Assembly: GCF_003633615.1 (NCBI RefSeq)
Contig: NZ_RBKU01000001.1
Coordinates: 5,518,001-5,582,000 of the forward strand
Direction of reading: 5' to 3'
DNA: 64,000 nt
From: Mucilaginibacter gracilis
GTDB lineage: Bacteria > Bacteroidota > Bacteroidia > Sphingobacteriales > Sphingobacteriaceae
Shown: piece by piece, positions 1-8,549 of the stretch
Numbering within the stretch: position 1 is the stretch's first letter
Layout of the letters: the number at the start of each line of letters is the position of its first letter
Notes under the pieces: generated by a model
Told to the model about the DNA's origin: nothing
The model's database searches: none
The model's input: only the letters and a program-made list of their open reading frames with translations
Translations under genes and position numbers: made by a program

Positions 1-744
1 GTTGACCCGATACGTGATAAGGAAATTATTGATACCGAGTTGCAACTGAAAGACCTGGAATCGATAGAAAAAAAGATTCAGAAGGTTGAAAAAGGTGCCA
101 AAATTGGCGATAAGGAACAAAAACGTGCCTACGATGTGTTAAACGTTTACCGTAACCATTTGCTGGAAGGTAAATCGGCCCGTACTGCACCGGTTGCCGA
201 AGAAGATAAGGATTACATTGCCGACCTGTGGTTGCTAACCGCCAAACCGGTAATGTATGTATGCAACGTGGAAGAAAAATCGGTAAACACGGGCAACGCT
301 TATGTAGAAAAAGTTAAGGCCGCCGTTAAAGACGAAAATGCACAGGTGCTGGTTATTTCGGCTCAAATAGAATCGGAAATTGCGTCGTTAGACTCGTATG
401 AAGAGCGCCAGATGTTTCTGGACGATTTGGGTTTAACCCAATCGGGCGTAACACAGTTAATTAAAGCCGCCTACAAGCTTTTAAACCTGGCCACTTACTT
501 TACCGCCGGTGTGCAGGAAGTACGCGCCTGGACCATTACCCTGGGCTTTACCGCCCCGCAAGCGGCAGGCGTTATCCATACCGACTTTGAAAAGGGCTTT
601 ATCCGCGCCGAGGTTATTAAATACGACGATTTTGTAAAATACGGCTCAGAAAACGCCTGCAAAGAAAACGGAAAACTAAGCGTAGAAGGCAAAACCTACA
701 TAGTTGCCGACGGCGATATTATGCACTTCAGGTTTAACGTTTAG
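1..744 (+). CDS. ychF: Ribosome-binding ATPase YchF, C-terminal part
   Basis: This is the 3' part of the YchF/OLA1 (Obg-related) P-loop NTPase, read in frame from base 1, so the start and the G1-G3 nucleotide motifs lie to the left of the window. About 247 of the usual ~365 residues are present. Visible are the coiled-coil insertion (residues rich in K/E near the start), the VMYVCNVEE segment that follows the NTPase specificity region, and the C-terminal TGS domain (EVRAWTITLGFTAPQAAGVIH through the terminal MHFRFNV). YchF proteins bind ATP rather than GTP, associate with ribosomes and act in the cytoplasm, often in stress and redox responses (family knowledge). The gene is followed by a strong hairpin terminator. 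Confidence 0.95.
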   Translation, partial: VDPIRDKEIIDTELQLKDLESIEKKIQKVEKGAKIGDKEQKRAYDVLNVYRNHLLEGKSARTAPVAEEDKDYIADLWLLTAKPVMYVCNVEEKSVNTGNAYVEKVKAAVKDENAQVLVISAQIESEIASLDSYEERQMFLDDLGLTQSGVTQLIKAAYKLLNLATYFTAGVQEVRAWTITLGFTAPQAAGVIHTDFEKGFIRAEVIKYDDFVKYGSENACKENGKLSVEGKTYIVADGDIMHFRFNV

Positions 745-752
745 TTCGTTTA

Positions 753-895
753 AATCAGAAACAAGAAGCCAGAATCAAGAGGCAAGATGAGTTTTAAAAC
801 TTTGTCTTGGTTCTTGGTTCTGGCTTTTTTTGTATCTGTTTTTTTCCTGTCTTGACTCTAGCGTCTTGACTCCTGACTCTGAACTCTGAATTCTT
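753..895. repeat. Iterated-word imperfect hairpin after ychF
   Basis: A non-coding stretch built from variants of one short word. The left arm has AAGAAGCCAGAATCAAGAG and related words, the right arm has its complement (CTTGGTTCTTGGTTCTGGCTT), followed by more copies such as TCTTGACTC and TGACTCTGAACTCTGAATTC. The first stem ends in a T-run near 826-832 and could terminate ychF transcription. The same architecture with different words recurs at other gene ends in this window. Confidence 0.6.
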
Positions 896-901
896 CATCA
901 T

Positions 902-940
902 AAAAAAAGCACCTCTATGCCAGCAAGAGGTGCTTTTTTA
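902..940. terminator. Bidirectional rho-independent terminator
   Basis: Near-perfect inverted repeat: A-run plus GCACCTCT, a short loop, then AGAGGTGC plus T-run. The A-run on one side and T-run on the other let it serve both ychF (+) and the convergent M16 protease gene (-). Together with the preceding word-hairpin it fills the 300-base gap; nothing coding is seen there. Confidence 0.9.
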
Positions 941-1045
941 TTAACTTTTAACTGACTTCATTTTTACGCAATGAAAAAACGATAAAGAACGAGAGGAAGT
1001 GTCTGGCGGCAATTCTATATTTTTAATGAGTTTTATTTCATTTCC

Positions 1046-3874
1046 TTATTTTCCGCCTGGGTTTGCAGGCGTTGTTGTACTGCTGTTATTTTCGGGCAAA
1101 AGCACAAACCTGATGTAGTTTTTACCGCTCAGGTATTTTTGAGCAGTTTGTTTCAGGCTTTCGGGCGTTATGGCCTGCAAATTATTGTTATAGCTATCCA
1201 GCTCGGTTAGCGGGTCGTTGTTTTGTAACTGTCCGCTTAGGTAGCTTAACCAAAATTTGTTGGTTTTAAAGTTAGTTTCGCGGCTACGCAGTTCCTCGGC
1301 TTTGTACTTATCAACGTTTACCTGCGGCGGGCCTTGCGTTTTCAGTTTCTCCACCTCGTCAAGCGCCGAAGCTATCAGCTTATCAACATTTTGCGGCGCA
1401 CAGCCAAAGGCAATAATAAAGTTGTAACGCGCGCTTGGCAACTTGGCCACATTAGCATAAGCACCAGGCGTGTAAACACCGCCTTCATCTTCGCGCAGGC
1501 GCTCTAACAGCCTAAATTCAAGGGTTTCTTTCAAGGCATCTAACTGTTGTTTTTCGTTAGCGCTGTAAGCAAAATTGCCTGTAAAAAACAGTTGTACTGT
1601 AGCCTTTTGCTCGGTGCCTTTATAAACATTTTTTTGGAAACGGCCTTCGGGCGGATGGATGCCCAAATCTTTAGCCGCTTGCGCTGCACCGGTTACCGGT
1701 AACGAGGCTATGTATTTTTCAAGCAAAGGTTTAATGGTTTCCACATCAATGCTGCCCACAAAAACAAAGGTGGTGCCGGCAGCGTTGGCAAAACGCTCTT
1801 TATAAATTTGGTATGCTTTATCTAAATTTATAGCATCTAACTTGGCAAGCGTTGGCGGCGTGCGGCGGATGTTATAGTTGCCTAAAAAGGAGCTAACCGA
1901 ATCTTTAAAAACACTATTAGGATCGCTGCCACGGTTGGCCAAACTTGCTTTTGAACGCTGAATGATGCTTTGAAACTGGTTTGCATCTTTACGCGGTTCG
2001 GTTAAGTAAGCATAGCAAAGTTGCAGGGCCGTTTCCAGGTCTTGAGGGATAGCGCCACCGCTAACACCCTGGCCGCGCTCGCTAATGTAAGGCTGCACCG
2101 CTACCTGCTTGCCCGATAAAAACTTGCTCAACTCGGTAGTGTTATAATTACCAGCACCAAAAGATGGTATAATGCCCGTGTTGGCAGCACTCTGGTAATC
2201 GGCATCGGGATACAACGACGTGCCGCCTGGCGAAAAAGAGCCAAACATAATTTCGTTATTTTTAAAATCGGTAGGTTTTAGTACCACTTTAATGCCGTTG
2301 CTAAGGGTTAAGGTGGTTATGCCCAGGCCGGCATCCTTAACCTGGTTAACTATTTTACCCGGCGTTGGCTGTTTAGCCAGTAAAGCTAAAGTGCTTACCT
2401 CGTCGTTATAAGGTTTTAAATCTTCGGCCTCAACGGCTTTCAGCCATCCGTTAACGGTAGCCTCGTCAGGCAATCCGGCTTTATCCTTTTCGGGAGCCAT
2501 TAGCAAAATATCGCGGTTATCGTTGCGTATGTATTGCTGCGCTGTTTTAGCCAGGTCGGCAAGGGTAATTTGCGGCAGGGCAGCTTTAACTAATTCATAT
2601 TCGGCATCTATACCCGGGGCAGCTTCATTTTTTAAAAAGTAAGCCAGGTATTCTTTTACATAACTTTCAGATTCGGTTTTGTTTTTCTCTTTTAAAGCCG
2701 ACTCCATACGGCTCAAATAGCTTTGCTTGGCCCTATCCAACTCGGTAGCCGTAAAGCCAAAGCGTTTTACCCTTTCGGTTTCGCGCCATACAGCTTTTAA
2801 ACCTTTTTCCATGCCCTGTGGTTTAACCACTACGCTTGCGCTAAAGTTATCCAAACCACCTAAAAAATCGTCTATATCGGCACCACCCTGTATATAAGGC
2901 GGGTCGGCCTGCCTTAGCAGTTCGGCGTAACGCGCACCAAGCATGCTGTTAAACAAGCTGTTAATCATAGATGCCTTATAATCCGAAGCGGTTGATAAGC
3001 CGGTAGCCTTGTGTTTAATGATAACCTCTGCTACGATAGATGTCATCTCCGGATCGCTAACCGACTGGAAATGGTTTTGGCCCGTTAGCGGGATGGTATA
3101 TTTTACACGCTCTTTTTCGGCAGCAGGGTTTTTTAAATCGCCAAATTTGGCCTTAATGGTTTGCTCCATCTGGTTCACATCAATATCGCCAACCACAATC
3201 AGCGCCTGCAAATCGGGCCTGTACCAGGTATGGTAATAATCTCTGATGGTTTCGGGTTTAAAGCTTTTCAATACCTCTTCGGTACCTATAGGTATACGGC
3301 TGGCATAGCGCGATTGGTTGAGCAGCATGGGGAAATACTGGCGGCGCATACGCTCCTGGGCACCTTTGCCCAAACGCTTTTCTTCTAAAACCACACCGCG
3401 TTCCTTGTCAATTTCAACCGGGTCTAAAGTTGCTTCCTGCGCCCAGTCGCGCATAATTTGGATGCCATTTTGCAGTACATCGGGCTTATCGGTAGGTAAT
3501 GGCAGTTGGTAAACGGTTTCGTCAAAGCTGGTATAAGCGTTTAAATCCGCACCAAAGCGCACGCCCGATTTTTGAAGGTAATTTATCAGCTCATTTTTTG
3601 GGAAATGCGTGGTACCATTAAAGCTCATATGCTCCATAAAGTGGGCAAGGCCCTGCTGCTCGTCGGTTTCCAGTATCGAACCTACCTTGTTGGCCAGGTA
3701 AAATACCACCCTGTTTTTGGGCTCTTCGTTGTGCCGTATGTAGTAGGTAAAGCCATTGGGCAATTTACCGGTACGCACCGCCACATCAAGCGGTAAAGGT
3801 TTTTGTTGCGCCAGTGCATTTGCGGCCAATACCAGGGTTCCGGCTATAGCCAGACAGATGTTTTTTATTTGCAT
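1046..3874 (-). CDS. M16 family zinc metallopeptidase (two-domain, secreted)
   Basis: A 942-residue insulinase/pitrilysin-family (M16) protein. The signal peptide (residues 1-22, ending ANALAQ) sends it to the periplasm or envelope. The inverted zinc motif HxxEH is seen as H78-F-M-E81-H82 in GLAHFMEHMSFNG, with a distal acidic cluster (EIDKERGVVLEEKRLG) expected to give the third ligand. The C-terminal half (from about residue 500) is a second, non-catalytic M16 domain, as usual for single-chain members (~930-950 aa). These enzymes typically degrade peptides in the clamshell cavity formed by the two halves. It stands alone, convergent with ychF; the specific substrate is not evident. Confidence 0.93.
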   Translation of the reverse strand: MQIKNICLAIAGTLVLAANALAQQKPLPLDVAVRTGKLPNGFTYYIRHNEEPKNRVVFYLANKVGSILETDEQQGLAHFMEHMSFNGTTHFPKNELINYLQKSGVRFGADLNAYTSFDETVYQLPLPTDKPDVLQNGIQIMRDWAQEATLDPVEIDKERGVVLEEKRLGKGAQERMRRQYFPMLLNQSRYASRIPIGTEEVLKSFKPETIRDYYHTWYRPDLQALIVVGDIDVNQMEQTIKAKFGDLKNPAAEKERVKYTIPLTGQNHFQSVSDPEMTSIVAEVIIKHKATGLSTASDYKASMINSLFNSMLGARYAELLRQADPPYIQGGADIDDFLGGLDNFSASVVVKPQGMEKGLKAVWRETERVKRFGFTATELDRAKQSYLSRMESALKEKNKTESESYVKEYLAYFLKNEAAPGIDAEYELVKAALPQITLADLAKTAQQYIRNDNRDILLMAPEKDKAGLPDEATVNGWLKAVEAEDLKPYNDEVSTLALLAKQPTPGKIVNQVKDAGLGITTLTLSNGIKVVLKPTDFKNNEIMFGSFSPGGTSLYPDADYQSAANTGIIPSFGAGNYNTTELSKFLSGKQVAVQPYISERGQGVSGGAIPQDLETALQLCYAYLTEPRKDANQFQSIIQRSKASLANRGSDPNSVFKDSVSSFLGNYNIRRTPPTLAKLDAINLDKAYQIYKERFANAAGTTFVFVGSIDVETIKPLLEKYIASLPVTGAAQAAKDLGIHPPEGRFQKNVYKGTEQKATVQLFFTGNFAYSANEKQQLDALKETLEFRLLERLREDEGGVYTPGAYANVAKLPSARYNFIIAFGCAPQNVDKLIASALDEVEKLKTQGPPQVNVDKYKAEELRSRETNFKTNKFWLSYLSGQLQNNDPLTELDSYNNNLQAITPESLKQTAQKYLSGKNYIRFVLLPENNSSTTTPANPGGK

Positions 3875-4002
3875 TGTTTTTAGTTACTTTTTAAAGTACG
3901 GAAGCATTACCAACCTTTGTTTTTTATATGATGCAGGCAGTTTGATGAGGCATGTTTGCCCATAAACCTTAGCGGCCAGTATTTTAATTTAGGCAGCTTT
4001 GT

Positions 4003-4449
4003 TTATTTAACGGCTACGGTAAACTCAACATCTTCGGGCGGCAGGCATTGCCTGTCGTTACAAGTCATGTATTGCAGGGTGCCTTTAACGGTGGCCTGGC
4101 CGGTTTTTAATTTTATTTTTTGTTGAAACACAACCGAGTTTTCAAAAAAAGAAACATCCATGTTAAACACTTTTTCGTTGCGGGTTATTGGCTTTGGCTC
4201 AATGGTTTTGCCAACCACGGTGTAGCTTTTTGATGCCGGGAAGGTAAACGTTGTTTTTACCGGGCCACCATCTTTAACCGTTTGCGAATAAACGTGCCAG
4301 CCTTCGTCAATAGTGGCTTTCATCAATATCATAACCTCGTTGTTGCCTAATTTTTTAAAGGCATAGCTCCATTTTACCGGAGTTAATATTTGCGCGTGTA
4401 ACTGTGTACACAGCAAAAAAACAAATACTGTAAATAATAACTTTTTCAT
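4003..4449 (-). CDS. Secreted DsbD N-terminal-like domain protein
   Basis: A 148-residue exported protein (signal peptide MKKLLFTVFVFLLCTQLHAQ). The body is an immunoglobulin-like domain resembling the N-terminal periplasmic domain of the thiol-disulfide transporter DsbD, including the paired cysteines near the C-terminus (MTCNDRQCLPPEDVEF) that in DsbD-alpha pass electrons to periplasmic partners. The transmembrane and thioredoxin-like modules of full DsbD are missing, so it is a stand-alone domain; in Bacteroidota such proteins often accompany thioredoxin-family proteins, but none is adjacent here. It lies 12 bases after the cysteine-synthase-like gene on the same strand, suggesting co-transcription and a link to sulfur/thiol metabolism (inference). 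Confidence 0.75.
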   Translation of the reverse strand: MKKLLFTVFVFLLCTQLHAQILTPVKWSYAFKKLGNNEVMILMKATIDEGWHVYSQTVKDGGPVKTTFTFPASKSYTVVGKTIEPKPITRNEKVFNMDVSFFENSVVFQQKIKLKTGQATVKGTLQYMTCNDRQCLPPEDVEFTVAVK

Positions 4450-4461
4450 TTTTTTTATGGT

Positions 4462-5571
4462 TTATTGTATGAATGATTCTTTAAGCCTGCTAATGGGGTG
4501 GTAGCCCGTAAATGTAACGTTTGATGATAAATAACCGTCTTTAACCGGTTCGGTTTTCATCAAATCGGTACTCAGGTATTTTTTATTATCGTCGCAAAGC
4601 ATGGTTACAATGGTAGCATCGTTGCCCATTTGCTCTTTAAGTTTAATGGCGCCAATTACGTTTGCTCCCGATGATATGCCCACGGCTAGGCCCAGTTGCC
4701 GGGCAAGTTTTTGCGCCATAATAATAGCATCGCCATCGTTGGCCTTAATTATAGTGTCCAGTTCGTCCAGCTTAACAATGGCGGGTATAAACTCGTCTGA
4801 TATGCCCTGAATACGGTGGCTGCCCACTTTATAACCCGTTGTTAACGTTGGCGATTCGGCAGGCTCTAACGGATGTATTTTAACCGCCGGGTGCATACTG
4901 CGTAAATACGTGCCAATACCCATAATTGTGCCGCCGGTGCCAACACCTGCTACAATAGCATCCGGTTTTTTATTGATGCTTTGCAGTTGCCGCCATATTT
5001 CGGTACCGGTAGTTTTTTGGTGCGCCTCGGCGTTATACAGGTTTTCAAACTGGCGGGGTAAAAAAATATCGGGCAACTCGCTGGCCATACTTTCGGCAAG
5101 TTTAATGCTGCCTAAAAAGCCTCCCTCCTCTTTACTTATTAAAATAACCTCGGCACCCATGCTTTTAATAATGTCTATGCGCTCTTTGCTTAACCAGTTA
5201 GGCATAATTATTTTAACATTGTGGCCCAATGCCCTGCCAATGGCGGCAAAGGCAATACCTGTATTACCACTTGTGGCTTCTATTATAGTATCGCCGGGTT
5301 TTATTTGTCCGTTTAGGTAAGCTTGGTACATAATGTAAAGGGCCATCCTATCTTTAACACTGCCTGTTAAATTATAATGCTCACACTTTACATAAATATT
5401 ACCCGGTTTACCGTTGTATTGGTATTGCAGCTCCAGCATGGGGGTATTACCCACCAGGTGCCAAAGGTTTTCAAATTTACTTTCCAAATCGGTGTTTAAA
5501 CCGGCTAACAAAACTTCGCTCACTTTGTAATTATTTACGGTAAATCTCGATATATATAAATTTACTATCAA
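4462..5571 (-). CDS. PLP-dependent cysteine synthase family protein
   Basis: A fold-type II PLP enzyme of the cysteine synthase / cystathionine beta-synthase family. The Schiff-base lysine is K73 in NLTGSVKDR, the substrate-loop motif is EATSGNTG (about 98-105), and the phosphate-binding loop is GVGTGGT. Such enzymes make cysteine from O-acetylserine and sulfide or carry out related beta-replacement reactions in the cytoplasm. The 369-residue length depends on the upstream ATG; the conserved fold begins near residue 28, so a start at the GTG around codon 17 is possible. The gene is divergent from an Lrp/AsnC regulator across 119 bases, an arrangement typical of a regulator and its target. CysK, CysM and CBS cannot be separated from sequence alone. 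Confidence 0.85.
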   Translation of the reverse strand: MIVNLYISRFTVNNYKVSEVLLAGLNTDLESKFENLWHLVGNTPMLELQYQYNGKPGNIYVKCEHYNLTGSVKDRMALYIMYQAYLNGQIKPGDTIIEATSGNTGIAFAAIGRALGHNVKIIMPNWLSKERIDIIKSMGAEVILISKEEGGFLGSIKLAESMASELPDIFLPRQFENLYNAEAHQKTTGTEIWRQLQSINKKPDAIVAGVGTGGTIMGIGTYLRSMHPAVKIHPLEPAESPTLTTGYKVGSHRIQGISDEFIPAIVKLDELDTIIKANDGDAIIMAQKLARQLGLAVGISSGANVIGAIKLKEQMGNDATIVTMLCDDNKKYLSTDLMKTEPVKDGYLSSNVTFTGYHPISRLKESFIQ

Positions 5572-5690
5572 CCAATATTGATAAAACCATAAATTTTACG
5601 GATAAATAACAAATTATTGATATTTTTGATAATTTAGAGGCCATTTAGCTTTAACACCCTTAACTTTTTTCGGTTTTTAATTTAATTTGG

Positions 5691-6158
5691 ATGAAGATAC
5701 CTGGTTTAGACCCAACAGATATAGATATATTACGGCTTTTGCAAAAAGACGCCCAATTAACCAATAAAGAAATATCGTTTACGTTACGAAAATCAATTGC
5801 TACCATACACGAGCGCATAAGGCGTTTAAAAGAACAAGGCTATATTGATAGGGTGGTTGCGATATTGAACCGAAAAAAGATAGAAAAATCGTTAATAGCT
5901 TTTAGCCAGGTGTTATTAAACGGCCACGCGGCAGATACCCTTTACCAGTTTGAAAAAGAGGTGATGAAATTCCCCGAAGTGATGGAATGTTTCCAGATGA
6001 CCGGAAACTTTGATTTTTTACTCCGCATTGCCACCAGCGACATGGATGCCTATCACGATTTTTACCGGCACAAATTAGCCACCTTACCCAACATCAACTC
6101 TATCCAAAGCTTTTTTGTACTATCCGAAACTAAAAGCGTTACCGCTTACCCTTTATAG
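5691..6158 (+). CDS. Lrp/AsnC family transcriptional regulator
   Basis: A 155-residue feast/famine regulator. The N-terminal winged helix-turn-helix is visible (DIDILRLLQKDAQLTNKEISFTLRKSIATIHERIRRLKEQGYI) and is followed by the C-terminal RAM effector domain (VMECFQMTGNFDFLLRIATSDMDAYHDFYRHKLATLPNINSIQSFFVL). Members form dimers to octamers and sense amino acids. It is divergent from the cysteine-synthase-like gene, which makes that gene and itself the obvious candidate targets; the effector may be a sulfur amino acid (inference). The ATG directly follows an AT-rich region with no clear Shine-Dalgarno sequence, as is common in this phylum. Confidence 0.92.
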   Translation: MKIPGLDPTDIDILRLLQKDAQLTNKEISFTLRKSIATIHERIRRLKEQGYIDRVVAILNRKKIEKSLIAFSQVLLNGHAADTLYQFEKEVMKFPEVMECFQMTGNFDFLLRIATSDMDAYHDFYRHKLATLPNINSIQSFFVLSETKSVTAYPL

Positions 6159-6217
6159 TTTATGCGCGCAAGCCTGCATGGTGCAATGAAGTATGCAAGG
6201 GCTAGCTATTAAAACAA

Positions 6218-6244
6218 CAGGCCGCCCTTTTGGGGAGCGGCCTG
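6218..6244 (-). terminator. Hairpin downstream of tRNA-Arg
   Basis: Inverted repeat CAGGCCGC / GCGGCCTG. Read on the minus strand it is followed by TTGTTTTAAT, a weak U-rich tail, so it most likely ends the tRNA transcript. Confidence 0.65.
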
Positions 6245-6272
6245 GTTAAAACTATGCGGGCAACTTGCCGTG

Positions 6273-6347
6273 TGGTGTTTCCGAAGGGAATCGAACCCAT
6301 ATCTGCTGAATCGGAATCAGCAATTCTATCCGTTGAACTACAGAAAC
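6273..6347 (-). tRNA. tRNA-Arg (anticodon CCG)
   Basis: Folding the minus strand gives a cloverleaf: acceptor GTTTCTG/CGGAAAC, D-arm GTTC..GAAT, anticodon stem GCTGA/TCAGC around loop TTCCGAT, and a T-arm with loop TTCGATT closed by GGG/CCC. The anticodon is CCG, reading CGG arginine codons. The CCA end is encoded in the DNA. One apparent T-T mismatch is seen in the T stem. Confidence 0.93.
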
Positions 6348-7178
6348 ATTCCGCAAAGATATAAATTCCGGTGGTTAAATTTTCTAATAATTGTACCCGC
6401 ATTTTTATTTGATACAGCTTTAGCAGTTTGCGTGTTGAGCAAGTATAAAAATTTTCAGCAGTTTTATGGAATACCATTTACCTTTACATCATCCTAAAAA
6501 AACGTAAGGATGAAAAACCGTTTTAATACCCAGGCCATTGTTTTAATGTTAATTATAAACATTGGCACCGCACAGGCTCAAAAATACAATTTGCTAAAGC
6601 CTAACTGCGCAAATACCATAAGTTGCGCCAGCAATCAATACGGCATCAACCAACAAACTTTGGCATTGGCAAAGGCTCCTAAAAACCAGTTCAGTATTAT
6701 TGTTAACCCCCAATTTAAACCCGTAAATTTTATATCGGTTTCCGAAAACTATTACCTATCGCAAAGCCAGCGTGTTGACACCAGTATTTTTAGTTTGATA
6801 AAGCCCGAATGGAAACAAGCGTCGGCAGCACAAAAGGCCGTTATTATAGCACAGGAAAAAGCGAATTTTGCTACACTGGCAAAAAAATACCATGCGGCAA
6901 GCAATGCCGGCCAGCAATTAATTTATATGGTTAACAACACCCCCAATGATGTTGCACTGCAAATGCAGGACTGGAGTTTTATTGGTATTTTAGAAGCCCT
7001 TATTGGCCAAAACCAGTGGCGCGCGGTGCAGTACTGGCAGTTTAGCACCTGCGGTAACAGTTATTTATTAAAACATATTGCACCAGGTAATTCGTTATCG
7101 TTTATTGCGCCTGTATCAATGGGTAATTATAAAACCACACTGCGCTACAAAATATTGGGTAAAAATATTTTTTACTAC

Positions 7179-7188
7179 AGTAACTCGT
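7179..7188. repeat. Target-site duplication, left copy (AGTAACTCGT)
   Basis: Ten bases immediately before the left inverted repeat of the insertion element, identical to 8451-8460. ISAs1-family elements usually make 8-10-bp duplications. Confidence 0.95.
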
Positions 7189-8450
7189 CAGGGCTGACGC
7201 ATAAGAATAGTTAAAAGTTGATATGGTTATGAACAAAGTGTTGGAAACGTAGGTATAACTTTTGTGGTTTCGGGAGGATTAGAGTCGGGTTAGCGTTTTT
7301 TCTTTGTAAAAGCATATGACGACTTCACTTCACAATCATTTTAGATGGATACCTGATCCTCGTACAGGTAATAATAAGAAACACAATTTACTGGAAGTTA
7401 TCATTTTGTCGGTATTGGCCGTTCTATGTGGTGCAGAAAGCTGGTACGAGATGGAAGAATTCGGGAAGGAGAAAGAAGATTTTTTAAAGCAGTTGCTGCC
7501 TCTTGAAAACGGCATACCCAGTCATGACACGATCAACCGGGTTTTTATGCTGATCGATTCGGCGCTTTTTGAACAGTGTTTTCGTGCCTGGACAGCGGAA
7601 CTTAGCCGGGGTCTTGAGGAGTCGGGCCTGTCTGGCGAAAAGGAGTTGATCGCTATCGATGGAAAGAGCATCTGTAACAGCGCCTGCAAACACCAGGGGT
7701 TGGGGGCCTTGCATTTGGTAAGCGCCTGGTCGGGTCGTAACCAGTTGGTACTGGGGCAACAAAAAGTGGATGACAAGAGCAATGAGATTACGGCGATCCC
7801 AGCATTGTTATCGCTATTGAACATCAAAGGGGCGGTAGTAAGCATCGACGCAATGGGTACACAGAAAGCGATTGCTGAACAGATTGTCGAAAGCCAGGGC
7901 GATTATATCCTTGCTTTGAAACAGAACCAGGAAACACTTTATGAACAGGTAATCAATCAGTTCAACTTTAAAGAAGACAGTTACAGCCAGCACCTGGATA
8001 AGGGCCACGGGCGGGCGGAGATCAGAGACTGCAAAGTCATTCATGAACTTAACTGGGTTGACGAAAAGGAAAATTGGAAGGGAATAAAGACCATCATCAA
8101 AATAACCTCGGAAAGGATAATAGGTGACAGCCACTCCATACAAGACCGCTACTATATCTCCAGCCTCCGTGCTGATGCTGCCTATTTTAACCAAGCCATC
8201 CGCGCACATTGGGGCATTGAGAACCAATTGCACTGGCAGTTGGATGTCGGATTTGGCGAAGATTACAATACCACACGGAACAAACAGACCGCCCAAAACC
8301 TTGCCGTAGTCAGAAAGATAGCCCTAAATATCCTAAAAGCCGACAAAACCAGTAAGGCCAGCCTGAAAGCAAAAAGAAAAATGGCCGGGTGGAACCATAA
8401 ATTTCTTCTTTCATTAATCGCTAAAACAAATTCCTAATGCGTCGGCCCTG
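7189..8450 (+). mobile_element. Complete ISAs1-family insertion sequence, 1262 bp
   Basis: The element is bounded by terminal inverted repeats: left CAGGGCTGACGCATAAG, right (reverse complement) CAGGGCCGACGCATTAG, which differ at two positions. CAGGG ends are typical of ISAs1. It carries a single intact transposase gene covering most of its length. Perfect flanking 10-bp direct repeats and the intact transposase point to a recent insertion. Roughly 125 bases separate the left end from the transposase start and would hold its promoter. Confidence 0.95.
7316..8437 (+). CDS. ISAs1 family transposase
   Basis: A 373-residue DDE transposase. The N-terminal DDE_Tnp_1-associated domain is visible (HFRWIPDPRTGNNKKHNLLE, then a hydrophobic segment, then the conserved HDTINRVF). 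The catalytic acids are expected in AIDGKSI (first D), VSIDAMGTQ (second D) and the RAHWGIENQLHW segment (E, in the Y2-like block). No frameshift or stop is seen, so it should be active. It catalyses movement of the surrounding element. The stop codon lies just inside the right inverted repeat. Confidence 0.95.
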   Translation: MTTSLHNHFRWIPDPRTGNNKKHNLLEVIILSVLAVLCGAESWYEMEEFGKEKEDFLKQLLPLENGIPSHDTINRVFMLIDSALFEQCFRAWTAELSRGLEESGLSGEKELIAIDGKSICNSACKHQGLGALHLVSAWSGRNQLVLGQQKVDDKSNEITAIPALLSLLNIKGAVVSIDAMGTQKAIAEQIVESQGDYILALKQNQETLYEQVINQFNFKEDSYSQHLDKGHGRAEIRDCKVIHELNWVDEKENWKGIKTIIKITSERIIGDSHSIQDRYYISSLRADAAYFNQAIRAHWGIENQLHWQLDVGFGEDYNTTRNKQTAQNLAVVRKIALNILKADKTSKASLKAKRKMAGWNHKFLLSLIAKTNS

Positions 8451-8460
8451 AGTAACTCGT
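8451..8460. repeat. Target-site duplication, right copy (AGTAACTCGT)
   Basis: Exact copy of 7179-7188, directly after the right inverted repeat of the insertion element. Confidence 0.95.
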
Positions 8461-8549
8461 TTGAGGGCAACATAACTTATTGCGATTTATATGATACCGT
8501 GCATTCCGCAGATCAAAAGCTAGAAACCTTTGCAAACTACAGCCACTAA

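Larger units (their letters stand above)
6510..8549 (+). pseudogene. Secreted hypothetical protein gene interrupted by an IS element
   Basis: The first 679 bases encode a protein with a signal peptide (ending GTAQAQ) and no recognised domain. The reading frame runs into an inserted element at 7189 and stops 26 bases inside it (7212-7214). Removing the element and one copy of its 10-bp target duplication rejoins the frame exactly (codons AGT AAC TCG TTT GAG GGC...) and gives a 255-residue protein ending ANYSH with a TAA at 8547-8549. The interrupted product would be 234 residues with a foreign tail, so most of the protein might still be made. Function unknown; the gene stands alone after a 160-base gap from the tRNA. 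Confidence 0.9.

Noticed and set aside
6202..6477. Minus-strand open frame across the tRNA gene
   Set aside because: It overlaps the tRNA-Arg and its terminator; no homology pattern is seen.
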